Positions 52,535 through 60,791 of a stretch of DNA of 64,000 nucleotides are shown one piece after another. Each line of letters opens with the position of its first letter. Position 1 is the stretch's first letter. The notes below the pieces were generated by a model. It was not told where the DNA came from and made no database searches. It was given only the letters and a program-made list of their open reading frames with translations. A program made the position numbers and the translations under genes. This stretch comes from an uncultured Acidobacteriaceae bacterium (GTDB taxonomy: Bacteria > Acidobacteriota > Terriglobia > Terriglobales > Acidobacteriaceae): NCBI GenBank assembly GCA_903849645.1, contig CAINJJ010000034.1, forward strand, positions 100,491-164,490. Direction: 5' to 3'.

Positions 52535-52948
52535 TTAGCGCCAGGCCGCCAGGATGCCGCCAACAACAGTGATGCCCACCAGCCAGTAGCCGCTGTTGAT
52601 CCAGAAGAGACCGATGGGGCGGTTCTCGTAGATGCCCTGCGGGAAGTTGGGCGCGACGATGAATCCCAGCCAGGAGATAAAGCCGATGAAGGCGCCCGTG
52701 CCGAAGTTGTCCGCATCCCAGGCGATGACAAAATGCGCCAGGATGAAGCTCAGCAGCAGGTCGCCAATGAACGACGAAACCATGCCGGCGAGCATGCTCT
52801 TCTTGTTGCCGTCGCCCATCTTGATGCCCAGAAGGGCCATCCAGGGCTTGGCGAAGAGGGCCGGGGAGTACCAGACCGCCCCGAGGAGCCAGAGAAATAC
52901 GCCGGACACCAGAATTGCCCAGTGGTTGAAGTGATGAAGCTGATGCAT
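52535..52948 (-). CDS. DUF1761-type small integral membrane protein
   Basis: 137 aa with four hydrophobic segments. [16 protein letters not shown] near residue 27 and the regular loop pattern are characteristic of DUF1761. No function is known for the family. AGGAGG is 7 bp before the ATG. It is upstream of ridA on the same strand (62 bp), possibly co-transcribed. Confidence 0.8.
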   Translation of the reverse strand: MHQLHHFNHWAILVSGVFLWLLGAVWYSPALFAKPWMALLGIKMGDGNKKSMLAGMVSSFIGDLLLSFILAHFVIAWDADNFGTGAFIGFISWLGFIVAPNFPQGIYENRPIGLFWINSGYWLVGITVVGGILAAWR

Positions 52949-53146
52949 TGGGGAACCTCCTGAAAGGGATGGGACACCGCCCCCGGTGGGCCGTCAGCGC
53001 TGGGAAGCGGGGGAATCGCCTTCCGGCCGGAAAGGAGTCGCGCAGTTGACTCTGCGGCAAGGGCTTAGCGCGTGTCAAGGGGAAACTCAAGAGGCCGATT
53101 TGCTGTGAATCAACACCTGTTGAGAGCCTGCGGTCCCCCTTAACGG

Positions 53147-53548
53147 TCAGGGGTGTGCCGGGTCGAAAAGCCTGTTGGGGCCCGGTGAACTATCGAAGTG
53201 CCCCACCGCCGAGTTCGGATACCGGTTCAGGTTCCACGCCCACAAGACGTAGTACTGCACAAGTTCGCGCACAGCCTCGTTGCGATGGGCTGCCTGCGCG
53301 GCGTAGAGCTGTTCGGGCGTCAGGGAAACAGGGGCGCTGCTGATGTGAACGTCAGTCTTTGCAAAGTCCGCATCGAAGACCATGAACTGCTCCCTGTTTC
53401 TGCTCCACGGCTTCCACTCTGCAGGCTGGCCTTTCGTGGCGGCGATGCGGCGCCTGGGGTCAGCCAGAAACGCCTTCAGGTGGGACCGGATCGCGAGCGA
53501 GAGGGCCTGCCACGACGAGACGAAGCTACGCGTCCTCTGAAACGCTTC
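53147..53548 (-). pseudogene. 5'-truncated gene remnant
   Basis: An open frame of 133 codons that starts right after a TAA (53549-53551) with no start codon until the ATG at 53383. That ATG has GGGAGC 6 bp upstream and would give 78 aa. The reading continues smoothly across it: AFLADPRRRIAATKGQPAEW before and FMVFDADFAKTDVHIS after. The KPW...FMVFDADF part faintly recalls the C-terminal end of type B carboxylesterases, but this is weak. Either a decayed fragment or a short real gene starting at 53383. Confidence 0.5.
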
Positions 53549-53558
53549 TTACCCCCAC

Positions 53559-54851
53559 CTAGACGAGGCAGGCCGCGCCCTCCGCTTCCGCGCGAACAAA
53601 GCTGTAGGGCCCCTCGGGAATCAGCACCACCTTCGCCGCCGACGGCAGCCCCTCCAGCAGAGCCGCCACCGCAGCATCCAGATTGTTGAAGACGCGCGGA
53701 CCCAGGAACCCGCAATCGGCTGCATCCACTCCCGGTGTGTAGAAAAAGAGCTCGTGCTTCAAACCCGTCAACGCCAGCCGCTCCAGTTGCCACTGGTCCA
53801 CCTCGACGGCCGCGGTGCGAATCTCTTCCAGAAAGCTCTCATACCCCGAGAACGCCCGCAGTTTGCGCGCAAACTCGGGCGAGCCCACTCCCTCGGCACA
53901 TGCTGAAACAATCAGGATGCGCCCTCCCCGCTTCGCCACATGCTGCGCCGCCGTGACTCCCTTGACCGTCTGGTAAAAGGTCAGGTCCAGCGGATAGCCG
54001 GCCGCGCTGGTAATCACCGCATCCGCCTCGTCCTCCAGACGCTCCAGGCTGGTATTCTCCACAAACTCCACTCCCGCCGCGTGGGCTTTGACCGCATCGC
54101 CCGCAAACACCCCGCAGATGCGCCGGTCCTGGGTGAGCGCCACGTCCATCATGAAGTCATGACGCGCCATCCTGGCAATCTCAAGCAGCTCCGCGTGCAG
54201 CGGGTTTTCCGCAATCGAGCCCTCGGTGGCCAGGGGCTCGCGCATGAACCTGGGCGAGTGAATGACCTTGATCGTCTCCTGCGCCGCCAGCCCTGGGGCG
54301 ATCAGCTTCCTGCCCCCGGAGAAGCCCAGCATCAGGTGCTGCTCGATAAAGCCCAGCGTGATGTGCAACTCGGCTGCAATGAAACGCTCGTCGATATAGA
54401 CGGGCGTCCCGCGGCCAGTCTCGCCCAGCCAGCGGTGCTCCTGCAGCGCCTTGGCATCGTGGCTCACCACGCGGTAGGCCGCCGCAATCTCAGGCCCCAC
54501 GATGGTGTTCACTTCCGCCTCCGTTGCGCCCCGATGCAGTCCCGTGGCAATGAGAATCGTGATTCCGTCGCGGGGAACCCCCGCCTGCTCCAACCGCTTG
54601 AGGAGCGGGGGCAGCGTAACCCGGTTGGGGGCCGGCCGGGTGATGTCGCAAATGGAGATGGCGGCTGTCTTTTTGCCTGCCGCCAAGGTGGCCAGCGGCA
54701 AGGACCCGATGGGATGGTCCAGGGCCAGGTTGATCGCCGCCGTTTCGTCTTCGAGCGCCGCCGCCGTCCTGCTGCGGACCACCCGGCAATCCAACGCGTC
54801 CGGAACCGCAACCTCGATCCCGTTTTTGCCAAATGAAAAATGCGCCTTCAT
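53559..54851 (-). CDS. larA: Nickel-dependent lactate racemase LarA homologue
   Basis: 430 aa. Residues corresponding to the nickel-pincer enzyme of Lactiplantibacillus are all found at a constant offset of two: His106 (GLHRG), His172, Lys182 (SGGRK, the covalent cofactor attachment) and His198. ICDITRPAPN is also conserved. So it should bind the pyridinium thioacid nickel cofactor and racemise or epimerise an alpha-hydroxyacid. larB, larC and larE, needed to make the cofactor, are not in this window. Many LarA homologues act on substrates other than lactate. GAGG lies 9 bp before the ATG. Confidence 0.9.
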   Translation of the reverse strand: MKAHFSFGKNGIEVAVPDALDCRVVRSRTAAALEDETAAINLALDHPIGSLPLATLAAGKKTAAISICDITRPAPNRVTLPPLLKRLEQAGVPRDGITILIATGLHRGATEAEVNTIVGPEIAAAYRVVSHDAKALQEHRWLGETGRGTPVYIDERFIAAELHITLGFIEQHLMLGFSGGRKLIAPGLAAQETIKVIHSPRFMREPLATEGSIAENPLHAELLEIARMARHDFMMDVALTQDRRICGVFAGDAVKAHAAGVEFVENTSLERLEDEADAVITSAAGYPLDLTFYQTVKGVTAAQHVAKRGGRILIVSACAEGVGSPEFARKLRAFSGYESFLEEIRTAAVEVDQWQLERLALTGLKHELFFYTPGVDAADCGFLGPRVFNNLDAAVAALLEGLPSAAKVVLIPEGPYSFVRAEAEGAACLV

Positions 54852-55248
54852 GTGAGTACCTCAATCGCTCCATTGTGCCACCGATTGCTTCCTCCCAGAC
54901 CGCGAACCCCTGCCTGCATCGCCAGAATTTCATGGTTGCTACCCAGCGCGCCGGCCTCTTCGTCAAACTCTCCACGCGCCACCCCAGGGGTTGCGCATCT
55001 GAGCCTGAACTGAAATACTCCCATTCAGAGCGGATCTGGTCCGCCAGCCAGGGAACGTTGGCCTGCATGGTTTCCCGCATGGGACAGCACGCAATCGCAA
55101 GGCCCGACTCCCTGGGAAGCTTTCCTGCCTTGATTCCAACTGAAGATGAACCACATTCCTTCCCTGATCCTCGCGGCCGGGACTGCGTCTTTGTTCCGCA
55201 CGATGGTCAGCGATCATGCTGTACTGGAACCCAATGAGGACTGAATCG
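54852..55248. other. 397-bp gap between larA and the cytochrome cluster
   Basis: Divergent promoter region. It includes the larA ribosome-binding site at one end and AGGA before the cytochrome ATG at the other. No clear -35/-10 pair and no convincing gene seen. Confidence 0.5.
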
Positions 55249-57324
55249 ATGGGCAATTGGCACCAAATGCATCTCCTGGGTGAGCGCACCGCAAGCGGGA
55301 GAACCAGGAGCATCCCGACCGTCCTCCGCTTCCTCGCAACGGCGCTTGCCGCTGTTCTGGTCTGTTGCATCGCTCCTGCCGCCCACGCCCAGATCTCTCC
55401 CGGCCCCCTGGCCAGAGCGCATAAGAGTCTCGACGGCCCCTCCAACTGCACCAAGTGCCACGCCGTTTCCACCCGCGCGGCCAACTTCCGTTGCCTTGAG
55501 TGCCACCAGGAGATCGCCGCCGAGATTCGTTTCAACAAAGGCTTGCACGCCACCTTCCCCCAGGGCGGAGCCCCCGGCGCGGCCTGCGTCAAGTGCCACT
55601 CCGACCACAACGGCGAAAACTTCGCCATGGTGCATTGGGAGCCGACGTCCAAGGGCTTTGACCACTCCAAGACCGGCTATGTGCTTGACGGCAAACATGC
55701 CACCGCGACCTGCCGCTCCTGCCACACCGCCCAGCACATCTCCGCGGCCGCACGGGCCGTGCTCACCACCAAGGACCTGAGCCACACCTACATGGGGCTC
55801 ACCACCGAATGCACCGCCTGCCACGAAGACAAGCACAAGGGCCGCTTCGGAACCAACTGCCTGCAGTGCCACAACACGGTCGACTTCAAGCAGGCCAAAA
55901 TCGACGAAAAGAACTTTGACCACTCCAAAACCCAGTACCCGCTGACCGGCGCTCACCTTTCCACCCCCTGCCAGAAGTGCCATACCCCCGGTCCAGATGG
56001 CCTGCCGCGCTATGCTGGACTCCAGTTCTCCGCCTGCTCGGCCTGCCACACCGACCCCCACAAGGGAGAGTTCAAGCAGGGCTGCGATCAATGCCACACC
56101 ACGGTTACCTGGAAAAAGTCCTCATTCACTTCGACCTTCGATCACTCCAAGACGCACTTCCCCCTCGAAGGCAAGCATCGCGAAGTGAGCTGCATCACAT
56201 GCCACAAGGCCGGGGACTTCAAGACCCCCATCAACCACAAGCTCTGCGCCGACTGCCATAAGGACGAGCACCAGGGCCAGTTCCTGAAGCGCGCCGACGG
56301 CGGCAAGTGCGAAAGCTGCCATGTGGTCCAGGGTTGGAAGCCAACCACCTACACCCTCGCCGACCACGCCAAAAGCGGCTTCCCCCTCGTCTTCCCCCAC
56401 CAGAAGGTCAAGTGCGAGTCCTGCCACACGCCGGCCGGCAAGGAGACGCGCTACAAGATCAAGTTCGCCCAGTGCCTGGACTGCCACAAGGACGAGCACC
56501 AGGGCCAGTTTGCCGCCGCACCGTGGCTCAACCGCTGCGAGCAGTGCCATGACGGAGCCACCTTCAAGACCGCCAACTACTCCCTGCTCAAGCACCAGAA
56601 GTCCAGCTTCCCGCTCACCGGCGGGCACGCCGCCATCGCCTGCATCGACTGCCACAAGCCGGCCATCGGCTCCAAGCTTGCCCTCTATCACTTCAGCCCG
56701 CTCGGCTGCACCAGTTGCCATGAAGACATTCACAAGGGAGAGTTCGCCAAACGCATGGCCCTCCGTGACGCCTCCGGCAAGCCCCTGGGATGCGAAGCCT
56801 GCCACTCCACCAAGGAGTGGAAGGACCTGACCAAGTTTGACCACGAGCGCACAGACTTCCCGCTCATCGGGTCTCATCGCGCCGTGACCTGCGCCGAGTG
56901 CCACAAACCGCCGAACATGGAACTGACCATGGTCCACGTTCAGTTCTCAGCCGCGCCCAAAGCCTGCAGCGAATGCCATGAGAACCCCCATGCCGACCAG
57001 TTTGGCGCCCGCGGCACAGATTGCGCCTCCTGCCACAACAGCAACAAGTGGAAGCCTTCCCTGTTCGATCATGAGAAGACCAAGTTCTCCCTGAAAGGGG
57101 GCCACCAGGATGTGGCCTGCGGCGCTTGCCACACCCTCAAGAAGGAATTTGAAGGCAACCTGGTGCTCTTCTATAAGCCCACGCCGACTGCCTGCGCCGA
57201 TTGCCACGGAGCAAGCATCCCCAAGGAAAAGGAAACTTCCAAGCCAGAGAAAGAAAGCAGGATGCAACCCGAAGGGGGGCATCCTGCATCTGCCCTCGAT
57301 ATGACGAACATGTCATCGAATTGA
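55249..57324 (+). CDS. 23-heme c-type cytochrome, exported
   Basis: 691 aa with 23 CxxCH motifs. Signal peptide spans about 20-46 (LATALAAVLVCCIAPAAHA). The body repeats a three-heme module: CxxCH, then CxxCH-x-D-x-H-KG-x-F, then CxxCH, followed by FDH-x-KT-x-F/YPL-x-G-x-H. The extra His in DxH, FDH and GxH provide the second axial ligands, so most hemes should be bis-His and low potential. The C-terminus is Lys/Glu-rich and hydrophilic with no anchor. ATG at 55249 has AGGA 8 bp upstream; three other in-frame ATG codons lie within 35 bp. A 9-bp stem hairpin (57257-57287) is at the 3' end. Confidence 0.9.
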   Translation: MGNWHQMHLLGERTASGRTRSIPTVLRFLATALAAVLVCCIAPAAHAQISPGPLARAHKSLDGPSNCTKCHAVSTRAANFRCLECHQEIAAEIRFNKGLHATFPQGGAPGAACVKCHSDHNGENFAMVHWEPTSKGFDHSKTGYVLDGKHATATCRSCHTAQHISAAARAVLTTKDLSHTYMGLTTECTACHEDKHKGRFGTNCLQCHNTVDFKQAKIDEKNFDHSKTQYPLTGAHLSTPCQKCHTPGPDGLPRYAGLQFSACSACHTDPHKGEFKQGCDQCHTTVTWKKSSFTSTFDHSKTHFPLEGKHREVSCITCHKAGDFKTPINHKLCADCHKDEHQGQFLKRADGGKCESCHVVQGWKPTTYTLADHAKSGFPLVFPHQKVKCESCHTPAGKETRYKIKFAQCLDCHKDEHQGQFAAAPWLNRCEQCHDGATFKTANYSLLKHQKSSFPLTGGHAAIACIDCHKPAIGSKLALYHFSPLGCTSCHEDIHKGEFAKRMALRDASGKPLGCEACHSTKEWKDLTKFDHERTDFPLIGSHRAVTCAECHKPPNMELTMVHVQFSAAPKACSECHENPHADQFGARGTDCASCHNSNKWKPSLFDHEKTKFSLKGGHQDVACGACHTLKKEFEGNLVLFYKPTPTACADCHGASIPKEKETSKPEKESRMQPEGGHPASALDMTNMSSN

Positions 57325-57335
57325 ACCAAGTTTTC

Positions 57336-57351
57336 TGTGACCGCGCTCACA
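57336..57351 (+). promoter_or_regulatory. CRP/FNR-family operator TGTGA-N6-TCACA
   Basis: A perfect two-fold match to the CRP consensus half sites (TGTGA at 57336-57340, TCACA at 57347-57351). It ends 4 bp before the TTGACC -35-like box, a position suited to activation. The regulator is not in the window. Confidence 0.6.
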
Positions 57352-57485
57352 CCTGTTGACCGTTTTCGTCTAAACTGTTCTAGAGTCGTTTTACCGTTCG
57401 TTGCCTTCGACTAAACACTACCGGACTGGCGTTCCCTTTCAACGAGGATCGCGTTCAAGAGCTATCAGCGAGCACACCCACCCAA

Positions 57486-57541
57486 CGGGTTGCGCAGGAT
57501 TGCCTCCGGTAAACAGTCACCCCCATGATCCCGTTTTTTTT
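57486..57541 (+). other. Possible attenuator with T8 run in the cytochrome leader
   Basis: AACGGG near 57484-57489 can pair with CCCGTT just before eight T. The loop of about 40 nt could fold further. A terminator-like shape in a leader suggests regulated read-through; no known riboswitch consensus was matched. Confidence 0.35.
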
Positions 57542-57599
57542 GTGAGCTGGGCCAGCAGATTCCATGTACGCGGAATTGCTCGTTCGTGCCGACGAATTG

Positions 57600-57633
57600 C
57601 CTGAACCCAGGCCCAGTGGCCGTGGCCTTCAGG
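57600..57633 (+). other. Hairpin in the cytochrome leader
   Basis: CCTGAA (57600-57605) pairs with TTCAGG (57628-57633) and GGCC pairs with GGCC inside. No T-run follows. Confidence 0.35.
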
Positions 57634-57714
57634 CACTGACAGACTTACGTCCGAAATTGGCTTTTTGTCACCTTGGGGCCAGGCTTTGGACTCTCTAATC
57701 GCGTGGAGACGGTT

Positions 57715-60700
57715 ATGCATCGTGCTCGTTGGTGGTTGGCTCTCGCAGTTGCTTCCTTACCCCTGCTCGCAGGCATGGCCTCGCAGCAACCGTCGCAGGC
57801 TCCCAAACCCATCGCCGCGCCAGCGCCGCACCCCTCGGTGGGCGGTCCCCAGGCCAAGGTAACCAACCCGCACGGGCCCATCGCCACGCCCTGTCAGAAC
57901 TGCCACAGCTACACCAGTTGGAAGCCCATCCGCAGCAATCCCGAGTTCAGCCACGATCAAACCGGGTACCCCCTGCGCGGAATGCATGAAAAGGTCGGCT
58001 GCACCAAGTGCCACTCCAGCCTGGTCTTCAAGAATGTGAGCAAGACCTGCGCCGACTGCCATGCCGACATCCATCGCCGCCAGTTCGGCGCCAACTGCGA
58101 GAGCTGCCACACCGTCAAGGGCTGGAAGGTCTCACTCGACGCCATCAAGAACCACCAGAACCGCTTCCCGCTGGTGGGAGCCCATGCGCTGGTAGAGTGC
58201 GAAGCATGCCACAAGAGCGCCGCGGCCGGCCAGTTCGCCGGGCTCTCCACCGCCTGCTACTCCTGCCATCAACAGGACTACAAGACCCCGGTCCTCGATC
58301 ACGTTTCGGCCAACCTGCCCACGACCTGCGAGACCTGCCACTCCATGAACAGTTGGCTTGGCGCCCGGTTCGATCACCTCAAGTTTGCCAATTACGCGCT
58401 CACCGGCATGCACGCCACGCTGCCCTGCACGGCCTGCCACCTCAACAATCGATATAAGGGGACGCCTGCCGACTGCTTCTCCTGCCACACCACGGAGTTC
58501 ACCACCACCAACAATCCGCCCCATGTGCAGTTGGCCCTGCCCCACGATTGCGGCACCTGCCACTCCACCACCAACTGGCTCAACGCCACCTTTGACCACG
58601 CGCTGTTCGCTCACTATCCGCTCACCGGCGGCCATGCCAACGTGACCTGCGCGCAGTGCCACCTCAACAACAGCTACTCAGCAACCTCCACGGCCTGCTA
58701 CTCGTGCCACCAGCCCGACTTTACCCGCACCACGGCTCCCAATCACGTCACCGCGGGCTTCCCCACCGACTGCTCGCTCTGCCACACGATCACGGTGTGG
58801 ACCACCACGACATTCAATCACGCGACCGTGTTCCCGCTGGTAGGCTTCCACGCCACACTGGCCTGCGCGCAATGCCACATCAACAACAACTACACAACCG
58901 TGCCCAAGGACTGCTATTCGTGCCACACCACCGATTTCAACGGCACCAACAGCCCGCCGCACCTCTCGGCCAACCTGCCGCACACATGCGACACGTGCCA
59001 CTCTCAGACCAACTGGCTCAACGCCACCTTTGATCACGCGGTCTATGCCAACTATCCGTTGACCGGCGGCCACGCCACACTCACCTGTGTGCAGTGCCAT
59101 GCCAACAACGCCTACACGGCCACGCCCACCGCCTGCTACTCCTGCCACCAGACGGACTACAACGGCACCACCAATCCGGCCCACCTGGCCGCGGGGTTCC
59201 CGACCGACTGCACGCTCTGCCACACCACGGCTTCCTGGACAACTTCGTCCTTCAATCACGCCACGGTCTTCCCGCTCATCGGCTTCCATGCCACACTGGC
59301 CTGCGCGCAATGCCACATCAACAACAACTACACGTCGATCCCGAAGGATTGCTACTCCTGCCACATCACCGACTTTACGGGGACCAACAATCCGCCCCAT
59401 GTGGCCGGCAACCTGCCGCATACCTGCGACAGTTGCCACTCCCAGACCAACTGGCTCAACGCCACCTTTGACCACGCGGTCTATGCCAACTATCCATTGA
59501 CCGGCGGCCACGCGAGCGTCACCTGCGCGCAGTGCCATCTCAACAACAGCTACACGGCCACGCCCACCGCCTGCTACTCCTGCCACCAGACGGACTACAA
59601 CGGCACCACCAATCCGGCCCACCTGGCCGCGGGGTTCCCGACCGACTGCACGCTCTGCCACACCGTCACGGTCTGGACGACCTCCACCTTCAATCACGCC
59701 ACGGTCTTCGCGCTCACCGGCTTCCACGCCACCATGCCGTGCGCGCAATGCCACGTGAACAACAACTACACAACCCTGCCCAAGGATTGCTACTCCTGCC
59801 ACACCACCGACTTCAACGGCACCAACAGCCCGCCGCACGTATCGGCCAATCTGCCCCACACCTGCGACACCTGCCACAGCACCACCAACTGGCTCAACGC
59901 CAGCTTTGATCACGGCGTCTATGCCAACTACCCGCTGACCGGCTTCCATGCCACCGTCACTTGTGCCCAGTGCCACGCCAACAACAACTACACCGCCACG
60001 CCCACGGCCTGCTACTCCTGCCACCAGGCGGACTTCACCGGCACCACCAATCCCAATCACGTGACTTCGGGCTTCCCCACCGATTGCTCCATCTGCCACT
60101 CCACCACCAACTGGACATCGTCCACGTTCAATCACGCCACCACGGCCTTCCCGCTGACCGGCTTCCACCTCACCATGCCCTGCGCGCAGTGCCACGTAAA
60201 CAACAACTACACAACCCTGCCCACACTCTGCTACGGCTGCCACACCACCGATTGGAACGGCACCACGAACCCAGCCCACGCAGCGGCTGGATTCCCCACC
60301 ACCTGCGATACGTGCCACACCACAACGGACTGGACCGGCGCCACCTTCAACCACGCAAGCACGCCCTTTCCGCTCACCGGCGCGCACACCACAGTGGCCT
60401 GCAATCTCTGCCACATCAATAACGTCTTTGTGGGAACGCCCACGGACTGCTACTCCTGCCACACCAAGGACTTCACCGGCACCACCAATCCGAATCACGT
60501 GACGGCGGCCTGGCCCACCACCTGCGCCACCTGCCACACCACCACGGCCTGGCTGCCCGCCACCTTGCCGGCCAGTTATCACACCTTCTTCCCCATGACC
60601 CATGGCAACGCCAATAGCGTTTGCGCCACCTGCCACACCAACACCTCGGACTACTCGGTGTTCACCTGCACAGCCACCTGCCATGGAAGTGGCAACTCAG

Positions 60701-60786
60701 CCAATTTCAAGCACCCCAGTACAAACGGATATGTATACAACAGCGTGAATTGCTACGCTTGCCACAAGAGCGGTGGCGGAGGTTAA
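57715..60786 (+). CDS. Giant repeat cytochrome c with 39 CxxCH and one CxxxCH motif
   Basis: 1023 aa. Signal peptide about 1-22 (LLAGMA), a Pro/Ala/Gln stretch, then hemes from residue 60 to the end. The first heme modules resemble those of the 23-heme neighbour; the rest are regular units of alternately 72 and 74 residues with three CxxCH each (CAQCH, CYSCH, CDTCH or CTLCH). Three non-motif His recur per unit (NPPH/NPAH, FDH/FNH, GGH/GFH), enough for bis-His ligation. Near residue 985 CTATCH has one extra residue. GGAG lies 7 bp before the ATG. It is 6 bp from the barrel gene. Confidence 0.92.
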   Translation: MHRARWWLALAVASLPLLAGMASQQPSQAPKPIAAPAPHPSVGGPQAKVTNPHGPIATPCQNCHSYTSWKPIRSNPEFSHDQTGYPLRGMHEKVGCTKCHSSLVFKNVSKTCADCHADIHRRQFGANCESCHTVKGWKVSLDAIKNHQNRFPLVGAHALVECEACHKSAAAGQFAGLSTACYSCHQQDYKTPVLDHVSANLPTTCETCHSMNSWLGARFDHLKFANYALTGMHATLPCTACHLNNRYKGTPADCFSCHTTEFTTTNNPPHVQLALPHDCGTCHSTTNWLNATFDHALFAHYPLTGGHANVTCAQCHLNNSYSATSTACYSCHQPDFTRTTAPNHVTAGFPTDCSLCHTITVWTTTTFNHATVFPLVGFHATLACAQCHINNNYTTVPKDCYSCHTTDFNGTNSPPHLSANLPHTCDTCHSQTNWLNATFDHAVYANYPLTGGHATLTCVQCHANNAYTATPTACYSCHQTDYNGTTNPAHLAAGFPTDCTLCHTTASWTTSSFNHATVFPLIGFHATLACAQCHINNNYTSIPKDCYSCHITDFTGTNNPPHVAGNLPHTCDSCHSQTNWLNATFDHAVYANYPLTGGHASVTCAQCHLNNSYTATPTACYSCHQTDYNGTTNPAHLAAGFPTDCTLCHTVTVWTTSTFNHATVFALTGFHATMPCAQCHVNNNYTTLPKDCYSCHTTDFNGTNSPPHVSANLPHTCDTCHSTTNWLNASFDHGVYANYPLTGFHATVTCAQCHANNNYTATPTACYSCHQADFTGTTNPNHVTSGFPTDCSICHSTTNWTSSTFNHATTAFPLTGFHLTMPCAQCHVNNNYTTLPTLCYGCHTTDWNGTTNPAHAAAGFPTTCDTCHTTTDWTGATFNHASTPFPLTGAHTTVACNLCHINNVFVGTPTDCYSCHTKDFTGTTNPNHVTAAWPTTCATCHTTTAWLPATLPASYHTFFPMTHGNANSVCATCHTNTSDYSVFTCTATCHGSGNSANFKHPSTNGYVYNSVNCYACHKSGGGG
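59113..59226 (+). repeat. 114-bp block identical to 59551-59664
   Basis: By direct comparison these 114 bp are identical to the block 438 bp downstream, inside the repeat cytochrome. 438 bp equals one pair of 72+74-residue units. Confidence 0.9.
59551..59664 (+). repeat. Second copy of the 114-bp identical block
   Basis: Exact match to 59113-59226. Identity at third codon positions too points to recent duplication or gene conversion rather than protein-level constraint. Confidence 0.9.
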
Positions 60787-60791
60787 ACATC

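Larger units (their letters stand above)
57325..57714. promoter_or_regulatory. 390-bp regulatory gap before the large cytochrome
   Basis: Contains a CRP/FNR-like dyad, a -35-like TTGACC at 57356-57361 with weak -10 options (57379-57386), a possible attenuator ending in T8 (57534-57541) and a hairpin at 57600-57633. No gene. The leader would be about 320 nt. Confidence 0.6.

Noticed and set aside
57257..57287. Terminator inside the 3' end of the 23-heme gene
   Set aside because: The 9-bp stem has no T-run and lies before the stop codon, so termination there would cut the mRNA; kept only as a hairpin note in the gene entry.
57400..57714. c-di-GMP or cGAMP (GEMM) riboswitch before the large cytochrome
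   Set aside because: The conserved GEMM core and the paired tetraloop-receptor bases could not be found; only generic stems remain.
59113..60400. CRISPR-like array because of regular DNA repeats
   Set aside because: The repeats are coding, of about 216-222 bp, and explained by heme-binding protein units.
58678..60684. A 668-codon minus-strand frame with regular Gly/Val repeats
   Set aside because: The repeats mirror the heme units of the sense cytochrome gene, so it is a shadow.
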